NCBI GenBank assembly: GCA_013115135.1
Contig: JABANP010000204.1
Location: 1-64,000, forward strand
Source: Perkinsus olseni
Lineage: Eukaryota > Perkinsozoa > Perkinsida > Perkinsidae
Direction: 5' to 3'
DNA: 64,000 nt
Below are positions 24,409 through 35,317 of this stretch, in pieces (positions within the stretch are counted from its first letter, which is position 1; each line of letters opens with the position of its first letter). The position numbers were made by a program, and so were the translations under genes. The notes under the pieces were generated by a model, which saw only the letters and a program-made list of their open reading frames with translations, was not told the DNA's origin and did not search any database.

Positions 24409-24739
24409 TAGCCGAACACTCTTTTCCTACGGTCCTTGAGTATTGTTGGGTATGTCATTTGGAACTGACCCGCCGAGCGCAGACCATCTGCAACGATGCC
24501 TAGGTCTATTTTTTCAGACCAAAGAACGAGAGGCGTGACAATGTTCTTCTTTTTCCACAACCGGAACCGTTCTTATAGCTGCCTCACCTTCCTAGCTGCC
24601 GACCAGGGACCATCGATTCCGGTGGACCCATATCGGATAGACTATATGAGAGTCTCAAATTCATCGTCGACAGGATTGCTCATGGCAGGCCCTTCAATTC
24701 TCACGCGTCTACCATGGTTCACAGTAGTGGCGTGGGACT

Positions 24740-25085
24740 TCAACGAAAACCGCTCCTTGAGCATTCTGTATTTAACCTCGAACACCCGGTGGAGTGGTCC
24801 TGTCGGGGTATACCGCAGTACCCGACGTTACAGTGAAGGTCCCTCCGGATGTCAAGTTGTGTCTGTGATGTTATTTGTTGACTTTGAACCCACAGCGTCC
24901 CTCACGATATGGACCCCGACATGGAGCAACTGAAGGTACTTCGAGTTTTTGCACGGCCGTGGCGATGACCTGACGGTTTCATGATTTCCATTAATTTGTA
25001 ACAGTGGAATGATTCGACATCATTTATAGATTTGCGTTGAGTAGTGGACGGCTAAACCCTCTGCATCGCGCTAATTGGCAGCAGT
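24740..25085 (+). pseudogene. duplicated fragment of the FGAM synthase 3' region
   Basis: From about 24753 the sequence follows 20960-21130 of the FGAM synthase gene (end of an intron plus the exon encoding AVPDVTVKV). It then jumps to the equivalent of 21630 and continues through the stop and about 140 nt of 3' flank. Intron sequence is retained, so this is a DNA-level copy, not a retrocopy. It has many substitutions, a premature stop and an internal deletion; it cannot encode an enzyme. Confidence 0.85.
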
Positions 25086-25284
25086 AAGTAGAAAAGATGT
25101 CGTGAAAAGATATCTGCCTCCTTGGGCAATTGGTACGAGAGTACCATGTGACGCACGTGCGCGTCCAAAGCGAGCACTTGTGGGAACGACGGCAGGAGTT
25201 CCTACTCCTCGGCCATCCGACTCGCGAAAGTTGAACATCCCCCAATGTTCTGCGAGTTAGCGGATCGGGCGCTTCCCTTTTAGT

Positions 25285-25470
25285 AAGCGAAGCACCTCGT
25301 GCGTCGAGGTAGCCCGCTCGAGGATGCAGCAACGTAAGCGCGTGCAAGAAATGTACGTCATCGCAGGGGCGTTCGGTAACCTGTGGCGATGTCGAGCGCT
25401 TGAGTGTCACGTGCGACCTAGATTTCTGACCCAGCCCGCATTCGATAAGTTGAGCGGTCTGCCGGAAACT
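25285..25470. repeat. array-associated repeat element, copy 1
   Basis: About 185 nt sharing TCGAGGTAG, CTCGAGGATGCAGCAACGTA and CTGTGGCGATGTCG with 27540-27745. Both copies lie shortly downstream of a FGAM synthase fragment, so they probably moved as one duplication unit. No coding frame is common to both. Confidence 0.65.
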
Positions 25471-25864
25471 CGATTCCCGGCCCTCTCCTAAAACCAAACT
25501 CTTCAAACCAGACTCGAGAGGAGTTGCTCGATAACGACAATCTATAGCGTAAACTAGCCTAGCAGAAGTTCGGGCTTAGAAAGCATACTCACGCACGCGA
25601 GTACAAGGCGGAGAATGAGATCAAACTGTTATCTGAGACTGATGATAAGCTTCTTATCGATTCAAAGCATCTCTTCCAGCTAAAGTTTGCACATGACCAT
25701 TCGACATATGGCTTTTCGGGCCTTATGTCTTCGAGCATAGAATTCTAGGAGGGCTGAAGCTATGTTGGTTCTGACCGAAGCTCTTGACCGACTGCCGAGT
25801 GCTCCTTGTCTGATGCCATCAGTAAAGAAATGGGTTCTTCTCAGTTCTTCGAGCGCTCTCAAAA

Positions 25865-26530
25865 ATGCATCTAGCACTCCTCTTGGCCATAGTTCTCCAG
25901 CACGTTTCGGGAGAGGATGGCAATCTGAGATCCCAGGACCCTCCCGCACTGGCTGTGCACGGCAAGAGAACCACGACGAGTCAAGGTAGGCGAGGTCTCT
26001 CAACCGCTATCGGCGGATCTGTTGATTGCAGATCCATACTGCAAGCCCACCGGTCAATGTGACATTGACTACGGCCATGCTGAGGGGTGCACCTGCCCGA
26101 ATGGAATTGAGCCGGTTTACACGCTGGTAGGTGAAGGCCTCGCGCTATTCACTGGCAGCGTTACTGCAAGCTTTGCTGTAGTGCGATCCTCATGGTCCAA
26201 ATCTCTCTTCAGAAGAAGGTCTATGGATATTATCGGGTTGCCTCTACGGCTTGCACCGCTGAATGCTCGAAGGATAGCGATTGTCCAGCACCCCAGCACG
26301 GAATCGGGTTGACGGCTTTCTGTGGCTCTAACGAGCGATGCTTCCTATCATGCTCGAAGGTGAGGTGGAGGGAGGACTCGCCGAGCCCGATTTCGTTGTA
26401 GGCTGCTGCCATCGCCTTCGTGCGTCTGCCGGGAGTGAGTGTTAGTGCTCTTCAGTTCTACGCCTCTTGCCCTTCGTCCAGTAGATGTCGACCCGTGGAC
26501 TTTGGCGGGAGTACGAGCAAGGTCGATTGA
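25865..26530 (+). CDS. secreted Cys-rich family, copy B
   Basis: Exons 25865-25985, 26032-26126, 26213-26359 and 26456-26530, all in phase with GT-AG borders. Signal peptide MHLALLLAIVLQHVSG, then a Ser/Thr linker. Exon 2 encodes PYCKPTGQC and GCTCPNGIEPVY. Exon 3 is the core C-x3-C-x5-C-x12-C-x5-C-x3-C (CTAECSKDSDCP, FLSCSK). Exon 4 encodes FYASCPSSSRCRPV. Compared with copies D and F, exon 4 stops seven residues early because one base is inserted, so the last DICLYDQ-type piece with its Cys is lost. Probably secreted; function unknown. Confidence 0.8.
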
Positions 26531-26871
26531 TACATGTCTATACGATCCAGTGAAGTCACATTGGACAAGCTGGAGGGAATCGTGGCGATCGTAACCTTTC
26601 TGAGATCGCCGCTTAGTCGCCTTTTTATCATGGCTGCTCCCGATTCTGACGCTTCGCGGAGAGTTCTGCGTCCTCCTGTGTATGGCTCCTCATCGCCTGG
26701 TAATGGACGGTCTCACAGTTGCTACGTTGCGTGGAGTTGATAGATGGGGTTCGCTCTGTTATAGGAACTTGTGTTGAGAGTAAGCGAGATCTCCTCAGTC
26801 TTCGGGCTGCTCTCTGAAGTCGCAGTGTGCATAGCCTACTTGTCCCCTCCTCCCTCGGCTTCCTGAAAAGG

Positions 26872-26896
26872 CATAAACTGAAACTTTCAGTTTATG
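26872..26896. repeat. 25-nt palindrome
   Basis: Perfect 12-bp arms CATAAACTGAAA and TTTCAGTTTATG around a single C, in the 3' flank of copy B. No such palindrome is seen at the same place behind copies D and F. Confidence 0.75.
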
Positions 26897-27427
26897 GTCA
26901 AATGCTAGATCGCGTACTGCCTTCTACCCTTGCTATCGTCATTCTCGATTGTCGCTGAGTGGTGTATAGTTGCCGGTCTTTGTCGGTTTGGATACTTATA
27001 GCTCGACTCAGGTTATGGAGTTGTTAAAAGACTGCCTGATTGAGAGCACAACACCCGGGTTTTGCCATCTGGAATCCAATCTTCCATCTGCTGTCTTCTT
27101 TAAGAAGTGGCATGGGCCCCGCTCGAGTTTTGGCGTCCCCGGCCCGCCCGGCCAGCTATCAAGGACAGACCCTCCCCGCCAGGTCCGCCCGCTTGAGCCC
27201 GGGCTCGACGGGGGCTCACGCATTTCTCGTGCGGTGCGACAAATTATCACGGGCGGTTGGCGGCGCGCGCACTGCCAACCGATTTATGAGAATCAGCCAG
27301 CCGTTCCACAACGCAGTTAAATATAGCTCTCCTGGAGAGCGCTCTCAGGATTGGATTTAGCATGTGAAAAAGCGATCCTGGGGGCACGCTTGGCGCTGGG
27401 TGGAGGTTAATTGAACACTTGGTGCGG

Positions 27428-27508
27428 AAGTAGAACTGTGACATCGGGCGTGGACGATATGGACCTCGACGTGGAGAAACTGAAGGCGCTTTGAGTTTTT
27501 GCATGGGC
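27428..27508 (+). pseudogene. second, near-identical scrap of the FGAM synthase last exon
   Basis: About 80 nt almost identical to 21600-21679, covering the last codons (DDMDLDVEKLKAL), the stop and the start of the 3' flank. Few differences, so the copy is much younger than the one at 24740. Confidence 0.9.
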
Positions 27509-27539
27509 GAAGATTAAATTGTAGTGAGCGAAGAACTTC

Positions 27540-27745
27540 GAATGTCGAGGTAGTCCGCTGAGCGGACTCCGCTCGAGGATGCAGCAACGTAAAAGCGTGC
27601 AGGACTGCACGACGCGACGTCACCGAAGGAGCGTCCGGTGACCTGTTGCGATGTCGTGCACTTCAGTGGCGGGTGCGACGTTGACTTCTGGCCCAGGCTG
27701 TAGTCGCCTAGTTGAGCGAGCTGCCGGGAATCCGATACGTCTCTC
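27540..27745. repeat. array-associated repeat element, copy 2
   Basis: Partner of 25285-25470. It carries an extra GTCCGCTGAGCGGAC hairpin that is absent from copy 1. No gene recognised. Confidence 0.65.
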
Positions 27746-27996
27746 CTCAATGTGACAATGGGCAGCATCACACGTATGGTTTACACAGGTCTTGTGAAAA
27801 TTGCTACTGAAAAGGCGAAAGTGCATACAACGTGGAGAGAATATTTGGCTTCTTGATAACCTCGCGAGAACAACTCTCTCGACTGTCGCTCCCCCCTTCA
27901 TGCTGTGATCGTGAACTGATCATCACTTATTGATGGTATCCGCTGAGCTAGCTGTACTCCGTTTCACTGTGGGACTCCCACAGGCAACTTTTTACG

Positions 27997-28682
27997 ATAC
28001 ATCTGACAGTCGTCATCATCCGTCTGATTGCCCATTGCGTGTTGGGAGGCGTGGACGTTGCTTATTTAAGACCCGAAAAAGGTGCTCCCCCGACTCTCAA
28101 GAACGCGGGTAAGTTGAGCTCTACAACCGGTAGTTGATGTGCCCTCCCAGATCCTTACAGAAAGCCGAACGGCTTCTGTGGTCCGCCCGGCAGGAGGGGC
28201 AGAGGCTGCACTTGCCCGAACGGAACTCATGTGGTCAGCGCAACTGTAAGGAGAGCTTTACTTCCCCTCTCCGGTGCCGAGGATCTCACACTAGGTGCCT
28301 TTCAGGAAATCATTGTTCATTCCATCTCGATCTATGCAGCAATATGCGCTCCTGAATGCTCGACAGATGGCGACTGTCCTCCTCCCCAACGTGGACTCGG
28401 ACTGAGGCCTTCCTGTGACCCCAACGGTATATGCTTACTTTCATGTGCCAAGGTGAGGAAGAAGTTTCGAACCGGTGTAGGAACCGGCTTCAGCAGGTGA
28501 AGCCTCGAAGTGTGACACTTTAGGGGGAAGGATATCGACTCTCGGGTGATGGAAAGTGTTCTGTTGTCCTGTGCTCGTCCATTGCTGGTGATGGCGTCTT
28601 TCAGATTTTCTCCTGGTGTTCTTTCTCGGGTGTATGCCGTCGGATTGGAGGCGTTGGGCCGATATGTCTATACGAGCAGTGA
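27997..28682 (+). pseudogene. secreted Cys-rich family, copy C (type ii, start codon lost)
   Basis: Exons 27997-28108, 28151-28245, 28306-28452 and 28605-28682 keep phase and splice sites. Exon 2 encodes PYRKPNGFCGPPGRRGRGC, the type ii variant. Exon 3 has APECSTDGDCP and CLLSCAK. Exon 4 has FSWCSFSGVC and ends ICLYEQ. At the place where copy A has ATG the sequence reads ATA, while the leader (VVIIRLIAHCVLG) is otherwise readable. Either the gene is dead by start loss or it starts upstream through an unseen exon. All other parts look functional, which makes this a borderline call. Confidence 0.65.
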
Positions 28683-29518
28683 ATCTCATATTGAATATCA
28701 CCGAGAGGAGTACAACCAGTAGCGGTACCTATGCTACAGCTTCTCGCAATTCTTAAAAGATTTTTCAAGTAGCCTGAGTTGGCTTTTTATCGCCCACCGG
28801 AGGCGGTGGCCCAGACGGGGTTTCCCAATTGTCACTAGAGTGGTTCAGTGTTCGTCATCTGGGAGCATGGTCGACCGCTGGCGCGGACTGAGAGAGCGCC
28901 ATTCATCTTAGGAGAGTTGTGACTGAGAACAAGGGGAGTCCGACAGGCCGGCGCCGAGGGTTTTCACGTCACGTCAGCTTTTTTTGAAGTGCCGAGCCTG
29001 CCGGTGGAGCGGCAGAGACCAGTCTGACCTCTGAACGTATGTCCGAGATACCCGAGTTGTCGCCGCGAAATGTACCACCCTGTAGCATCACTCTTGGACG
29101 GTGTATTCAGTGAGGGAGAGCGTCCTCGAGCCAAGCTTCAATTGCGAGCCGATCCGTGTCACCCTTCTGGGAAGTTCACGTCACCGTCACCCGCGAGCAA
29201 CTCGGATGCGGGCTGTGTTTGCGGTTCACACGAACAGAGCGTGGTGAGATCCTCGCTATGAACACGGGGGTTTGTTCCGGCGAAGATTGCACTTGATTCA
29301 AGGCGGTTCTTCTGACCACCGTTGGCACGACAACGTGAGGTGTATGGACACTCGGGTCGTATGTTGTGAAGCAGAGGGGCTGTTGCGTTAGGGAATTCGG
29401 CTTGTCTGATGCTTCCGGGAAGCGGCTTCCCCACGCAGACTGCCGATCGTTCCAGCTGCAATTCGTGAAATAATGAACTGTTCAGTTTTAGGAGTTCTTT
29501 TTCGAACAACTTCCGCGA
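28683..29518. other. spacer between copies C and D
   Basis: About 830 nt, non-coding. Its central part is homologous to 31180-31750 between copies E and F (shared CAGACCAGTCTGACCTC-like stretch and Cys-free remnants), so it belongs to the tandem unit. Confidence 0.55.
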
Positions 29519-30207
29519 ATGCATCCATCACTCTTTCTGGCTCTAGTCCTCCAACTCGCTTCTGGGGAGGAAGACAACTTGAGATCCCAGAACCCCCCTG
29601 CGATGGCTGTCCACGGCAAGGGAACCACCACGACTCAAGGTAGTTGAAGTCTTGCAACGGTTATCGTTGGACCTGTTGATGGCAGATCCATACAGCAAGC
29701 CCACCGGGCGGTGCTTCAATGACTATGGCACGCTCAAGGGGTGCACCTGCCCTAATGGAATTGAACCGGTTTACACGATAGTAGGCGCAGCCCGCGCGCT
29801 ATTTATTGACAGCGTTACTGTGACCTTTGCTGAAGTGCATATTGTCATGATCCGTATCTTTCTTCAGAAAAAGATTTACGGATATTATCGGGTTGCCTCT
29901 GCGGCTTGCACCGCTAAGTGCTCGAAAGACAGCGATTGCCCAGCACCCCAGCATGGGTTCGGGGTGAAGGCTTTTTGTGCCTCGGGCGGAAGGTGCTTCT
30001 TGTCATGCTCGAAGGTGAGGTGGAGGGACGACTCGTCGATCGGAGCTTGTTGTGGGCTGCCGGCCTCGGCCTCTCATGTGATTGGCGGGAGGAAGTGTTA
30101 GTGCCTTTCAGTTCTACGCCTGGTGCCCTTCCTCGAGTAGATGCCGCCAGGTGGACGTTGGCGACAGTAAGAAACATGTCACTGATATATGTCTGTACAA
30201 TCAGTGA
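29519..30207 (+). CDS. secreted Cys-rich family, copy D (intact)
   Basis: Exons 29519-29639, 29686-29780, 29868-30014 and 30112-30207 join to 459 nt, 152 aa. Signal peptide MHPSLFLALVLQLASG; linker NLRSQNPPAMAVHG; exon 2 PYSKPTGRC and GCTCPNGIEPVY; exon 3 ACTAKCSKDSDCPAPQHG, KAFC and RCFLSCSK; exon 4 FYAWCPSSSRCRQV, ending TDICLYNQ. The mature chain has 12 Cys, an even number consistent with disulfides. No transmembrane segment after the leader and no catalytic motif. The exon 3 pattern recalls other eukaryotic small Cys modules, but I cannot assign a named domain. Confidence 0.85.
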
Positions 30208-30774
30208 ACCCCATTGGATAAGCTGGAGGGACACCATGGTGATCGGACCTATTCTGAGAGCAGCCTCTAGTCGCCTTTTTTATCATGACTTTTCTCATTT
30301 CCGACGTCTCAACGAGAGTTTAACATCCGCCTGAGTATGGCTTCCCATCGCCTGGTAATGGACGGTCTCACAGTTGCTACGTTGCTCGGAGTTCATAAAT
30401 TGTGGATTCGTCCAGTCATAACAACTTGTGCTGAACCTAAGAAAAATCTGCTCAGTCTTCTGAGCTGCTCTCGGAAACCCCAGTGTACACGGCCTAAAAC
30501 GTATCTGCTACCCATACAAGCCCGTGAGCCCCCGGGCGGCTTGCCACTGGCGACTCTCGCGTAGTTACAGACCCAACCGACTTCTCGATATGGCACTCAC
30601 AGCCATCCTGCATCGGGCGGCTTCATGTGACGTCGGTTGCCCCCTGCAAACCTCATCGTGTTGAGAGCACGCCACCTGACCGTGACTAAGTTGACGATCT
30701 GAGTACCTTCTCTGTCACAACCGTCCGGGAAGCTATGTTTTCCGAAGAGTTCTCTGTCCCAGCCATCGCCCGGA
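30208..30774. other. 3' flank of copy D
   Basis: No gene. Sequence from about 30330 to 30540 is shared with the flanks of copies B (26690-26850) and F (32750-32910), showing that the duplicated unit extends well past the coding exons. Confidence 0.6.
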
Positions 30775-31000
30775 ACGCGTTCAGTGCTCGTCAGGGCCCT
30801 GGTTCTGCATTGCGTGTTGGGGGCCCGGGCAGTCTGGTATCTGAAGGCCGCTCTGCGTTGGTTGCGGATGGATGAGGAACACGCCTGAGAACTGCTCCTT
30901 CCAGGTCCTGACGAAAAGCCGATTGGCTTCTGTGGTCCTCCCAGCAGAACGGGCCGAGATTGCACTTGCCCGAATGGAGCCCACGTGGTTAGAGCAACGG
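30775..31000 (+). pseudogene. secreted Cys-rich family, copy E (type ii relic, exons 1-2 only)
   Basis: Exon 1 begins with ACG where the start should be, and is one base short in the run after CVLG. Exon 2 (30905-30999) encodes KPIGFCGPPSRTGRDC and TCPNGAH. Soon after, the sequence joins the 3' flank of the family (homology to 28690-28800), so exons 3 and 4 are deleted. Clearly non-functional. Confidence 0.85.
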
Positions 31001-31473
31001 TCAGCGGAACTTTAACTGTCCCGCCGGTATTCATGTATTCAACCCTGGAGATTTTACACAACGATTGCTTAATATGATCACTGAGAGATACACAACCAGT
31101 AGCCGTACCTAAGCTACAGCTTTTCTCAATTCTAAGAAGATTTTCCAAAGCAAGCTGAGGTGGCTTTTTTCATTACCCAGCAGAGACGCTAGCCCGGGTG
31201 TTCTCTATTCTTGCTGAGTTGCGTAGAGTTTGTCATTGGGGAGCAGGCTCGGCTACTGCCGCAGTATTGGAACATTCAGAAAACGCCACTCACCCTCGGA
31301 GATTTGTGAATGAGGATAAAGTCTGGCAGGCTGGCGCCGAGGGGCGCCACGTGACGCTCTCTCGCTCTCAGGAGTCGCTGGCCGGTGAATGGAGGGCCAG
31401 GGTCTAGTCTGACCTCCGCATGAGCGTATGGCATTCGAGCTATCGCCGCGAGTTATACGACTCTCTAGCACTA

Positions 31474-31524
31474 CGGGGGGGAGGAGATCAGTAAGGGTCC
31501 CTTACTGATCCCCTCTTCCCCCTT
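31474..31524. repeat. long near-perfect inverted repeat
   Basis: The core 31486-31510 is a perfect 25-nt palindrome (GATCAGTAAGGG arms, one central T), flanked by G-rich and C-rich arms that also pair with few mismatches. It lies in the spacer between copies E and F and is absent from the homologous spacer between C and D, so it was gained or lost recently. Confidence 0.75.
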
Positions 31525-31913
31525 ACTAAGGGATAGCTACCTCAAGTTTGGGTCGAGCGGGGGGCCGATCCGTGTCACCCTCCGACCAGATCACGTCACC
31601 GTCACGCGCGAACAACTCAGATGCCGCCTACGTTCGCCCCGTTCCACACAAATGAGAGGGTGGTGGGGTCCTCGCCGTGGCACGTAGAGAAGTTTGTTTC
31701 GTCGGAGTTTCTACTCGATTAATGGCGTCCTTTTCCATCAAAGTTGGCGTGTGACCATTAGAGATATGGCCCCTCGGGTCCTGTGTTTTGAAGCCTGGGG
31801 GATGTTGCGTTGCTAGGCGGGCTGAAGCTGCTCTGATGCTTTCGCCGGTCTCCTCTTCCTGCTGCCATCAGTAAAGTACTGGAGTCTCTTCAGTTCCTCG
31901 AGCGCTTTCGAGA

Positions 31914-32585
31914 ATGCATCCAGCACTCTTTTTGGCTCTAGTTCTCCAGCACGTTTCGGGAGATATCGACAATCTGAGATCCCAGGACCCTCCCGCACTG
32001 GCTGTGCACGGCACGGGAACCACGACGAGTCAAGGTAGTCGAGGTCTTGCAATAGATTCGGTGGATCTGTTGATTGCAGATCCATACTCCAAGCCCACCG
32101 GGCGATGCTTCTACGGCGAGCTCGAGGGTTGCATTTGCCCGAAAGGAATTGAACCTGTCTACACGATGGTAGGAAACGCCCTTGCGCTATTCATTGATAG
32201 CGCCACCGTGACCTTTGCTCGAGTGCTTATTCTCATGGTTCTTATCTTCTTTCAGAAGAGGATCCGCGGATACGATCGAGTTGGCTCTATAGTTTGCACC
32301 CCTAGATGCTCGGAGGATAAGGATTGTCCACCACCCCAGCACGGGTTCGGGGTGAAGGCTTTCTGTGCCTCTAACGGAAGATGCCTCTTATCATGCTCGA
32401 AGGTGAGGGAGAGGGATGACTTGCTTGTTGTGGGCTGCCGGCCTTGGCCCTTCGTGTGTTGGCCGGGCGTATGCCTTAGTTCTCCTCAGTTCTACACCTG
32501 GTGCCCCTCCTCGAGTAGATGCCGACCGGTAAACATCGGGGGGAGTTCAAGATACATCACTGATATATGTTTATACGATCAGTGA
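31914..32585 (+). CDS. secreted Cys-rich family, copy F (intact)
   Basis: Exons 31914-32034, 32080-32168, 32256-32402 and 32490-32585 give 150 aa. Leader MHPALFLALVLQHVSG; exon 2 PYSKPTGRCFYGELEGC; exon 3 VCTPRCSEDKDCPPPQHG, KAFC and RCLLSCSK; exon 4 FYTWCPSSSRCRPV, ending TDICLYDQ. The last intron is a multiple of three without a stop, so simple frame reading runs through it. Twelve mature Cys, as in D. Exon 2 is two codons shorter than in the other copies. Confidence 0.85.
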   Translation: MHPALFLALVLQHVSGDIDNLRSQDPPALAVHGTGTTTSQGSRGLAIDSVDLLIADPYSKPTGRCFYGELEGCICPKGIEPVYTMVGNALALFIDSATVTFARVLILMVLIFFQKRIRGYDRVGSIVCTPRCSEDKDCPPPQHGFGVKAFCASNGRCLLSCSKVRERDDLLVVGCRPWPFVCWPGVCLSSPQFYTWCPSSSRCRPVNIGGSSRYITDICLYDQ

Positions 32586-33334
32586 ACCTCACGCTGAATA
32601 AGCTGGAGGGAAACCGTGGTGATCGTACCTATTCTGGAGGCGGCCTGAGCTCGCCTTTTTTTTAATAGCTATTCCGCTTTCTGACGTCCCACGGAGAGTT
32701 AAACTCTCCAAACTCTCAGAGTTTTGCATTCGCCAGATTACGGCTTCTCATCGCCCGGTAACAGTTGCCGCGTTGCTTGGAGTTGATAAATTGCGGATTT
32801 GTCCGGTCATAAGAACTTGTGGTGAACCTCGGAAAGATCTCCTCAGGCTTCTGAGCTGCTCTCTGAAATCCCAGTGTGCACGGCCTCAAACGTATCTGCT
32901 ACCTATACAAGCCCCGAGGTCCCTGAGCCAGTGTAAGGAAATGTCCTGGTGCACAAGGGTGATAGAGGTATATGGATTACGACTCAGGGGTCTGTTGCCG
33001 GAGGTGTGTTACGATGAGGAGTAGCCGGTCCCCACTGGCGACTCTCGAGAAATCAGAAGTCATAATGCCGTTGCATTTCTCCGCGAAGTGCCTCTTCTCA
33101 AGCAGGTGCGTCGTTACGGACATGACAGTTGCGGACATTTGCATGTGAAGCTTGACGTGAGTCAAGCTGCCCATCGCCCCTTAGAGGCTTCATCGTGTCG
33201 AGAGCAGGCCATCCAACCGTGACTTAGTCACGGTGACTAACTTGGCGATCTAAGCACCTTTTCTCCACAACCGTCCGTGAAGCTATGCATTTCAATCAGC
33301 TCTCTGTTCCAGCCATCGCCCGGGATGTAATTTG

Positions 33335-33600
33335 CATCCGTCAGGGCCCTGGTTCTGCATTGCGTGTTGGGGGACGCGGACAGTCTAGCATCCGATGTCC
33401 GCTCCGCGTTGCTTGCGGATGGAGAAGAAACACGCCTGAGAACTGTTGCTGAGAACTGTTCCTTCTAGATCCTTGCAGAAAGCCGGTAGGCTTCTGTGTT
33501 GGGCGGGAGTGCGTCTTATTGCCCCTCAGTTCTATGCCCGGGGAACCCCGATGGTGAACCACCGGCATCAATGTGGTGGTTGCTTTCGCAGGTTTCGGTG
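33335..33600 (+). pseudogene. secreted Cys-rich family, mosaic relic (type ii exon 1 to exon 4)
   Basis: A leader-like stretch (ALVLHCVLGDADSLAS) comes after ATG-TAA at 33327-33332, so there is no usable start. It runs into the beginning of exon 2 (CRKPVGFCV), then jumps within about 10 nt to the end of intron 3 and a decayed exon 4 (TTCTATGCC and onward). Internal deletion and stops make it non-functional. Confidence 0.75.
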
Positions 33601-33611
33601 ATGCCGGACAG

Positions 33612-34259
33612 CAGATTGCGTGTTGGGGGAGCCGGACAGCCTGGCATCCGACGGCAGCTTTGCGTCGGTCGCGAATGGCGGAGGATCCACGACGAGTAAA
33701 GGGATCGGAGAAGTCACTCAGTCGTCAGCATTTGTTGCTGCCAGATCCTTACAGCAAGCCTACCGGGCGATGCCTCATAGATAACGGCGAGCTCAAAGGC
33801 TGCACGTGTCCGAATGGAACTCATCTATTTCACACTGTGGTAAGAAAGACCTTTCTTGTTTGCCAACTCCTCCTCGCATTCAAACTGAAATGCATGGACG
33901 CAGACCCGTCATCCACGCCTGTCAGGGGGAGTCCCATGGTTATTATCGCTTTGGTTCTGCCATCTGCGCAACTCCATGCCTGAGAGACAGCGATTGTCCT
34001 GCTCCTCGGCACGGATTGAGAGTGAAGGCTTACTGCCACGCACCGGTGGCATACATCATACGGAATGGGGAGTTGAGGGGGAGATGTTTGCTATCATGCT
34101 CTAAGGTGAGGTGGGTGGATTTTCGCCTCATAAATTGGATGCTCGTCGAGAAGCAGTGATGATCCTCTTCAGCTTTTCGCCTGGTGCCCCTCCTCGAGTA
34201 GATGCCAGCGGACGAGCATTGGCGAAGTATGTCTATACGGTCACGGTCTATTATCGTAA
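33612..34259 (+). CDS. secreted Cys-rich family, copy G (5' end unclear)
   Basis: Exons 33745-33839, 33926-34105 and 34173-34259 are in phase: PYSKPTGRC and GCTCPNGTHLF; ICATPCLRDSDCPAPRHG and RCLLSCSK with the same 11-12 residue insertion as copy A; and FAWCPSSSRCQRTSIGEVCL. The usual exon 1 donor is changed from GT to GG, but a donor 4 nt upstream (33696) also gives a proper phase. In that frame the exon 1 homologue (VLGEPDSLASDGSFASVANG) has no ATG before a stop, so the signal peptide cannot be placed. It is either a 5'-truncated pseudogene or starts in an unseen exon. Confidence 0.65.
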
Positions 34260-35317
34260 TTCTCATGATCATTCAGCAGTTCTATAGAGTTTTTATCACC
34301 AGTTTGAAAGGAGCCCGAGTATATCTCCTCCAACGCCCAATAGACGCAATAGCCCAATTTTCTCCTCCTACAGTCGCTGACAATTGTTGGGTTAGTCACT
34401 TGGGAGCAGGCCGGAGCGCAGACCATCAACCGTCCTCCTTCTGGCTAAGGACCAGTCTGGCACTGTCTGTCAGTGATTGCCAGTCCTCGAGCGCTTGACC
34501 GGGATGAAGTGACGTCACTCCGCAGAAAAGAATATGACGGCCAGTGTCAGCACGGAGAAGTCGTCGATGGCGATTTATTTCGAAACCCACACTGTTTGGG
34601 CCAAAACACGATGAGTCGAATCGATTCAATCGTTGACCATGTCAGAAGTGGCGATACATGACAGTTTTTGCCGATCACTTCCCCTTTCTGGCGTAAGGAG
34701 GGATCTTACTTTTCGTGAAAACGAACCCGTCGGGCCCCTTTCGTGAACCGGAAGCCTTTCACCAGACGTTTCCAACGCCTGCCGCAGGGCCTTCTCTATT
34801 TTTTACCCAACAACGAGGGCTTGGCAATGTTTTACTCCCTTCACAATCAGAGTCGCTCTTATAGGCTATAAGTTATAGCGGTTATTAAGAAGTGGACAGG
34901 GAGCTCAAGCCTTTTCCTGAAGCCTCAGTAGAGCTGTAGTTGCATGCCGTGAAGTTCGTCATTTCGGAGCTGCCTAGTCGCTCACGGTTGAGTTTGATAC
35001 TGTGAAGTTGGCTGACGAAAGCGTTCGCGTTGCCACTGACTCAGCGAGTACGGTCTGCGATTTGCCTACGTATGAGCAGCTGTAGAGCTCACAGCTATGC
35101 AAAATCCAACGTTACGAACCACGTAGAAAATTGCTGCTGGCAATATTATCCTTATCCACACGGCGTCACGTGACGTTCCTCGCCCCCTGAGGCGCGTCAC
35201 CGCGTCTTCAGACTTTCATCTCACATCAGGAAAACGTCGGAGGAAATCTTCGTGGTGGGTGAGGGTCTCTCAACGACCTTCGTCTGGGTACAGTTCAGTT
35301 CACGGAAACTCCTCGGA
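34260..35317. other. intergenic between copies G and H
   Basis: About 1 kb with no supported gene. The first 100 nt are the family 3' flank; a stretch near 34800-34870 resembles 24520-24585 behind copy A. Confidence 0.5.
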
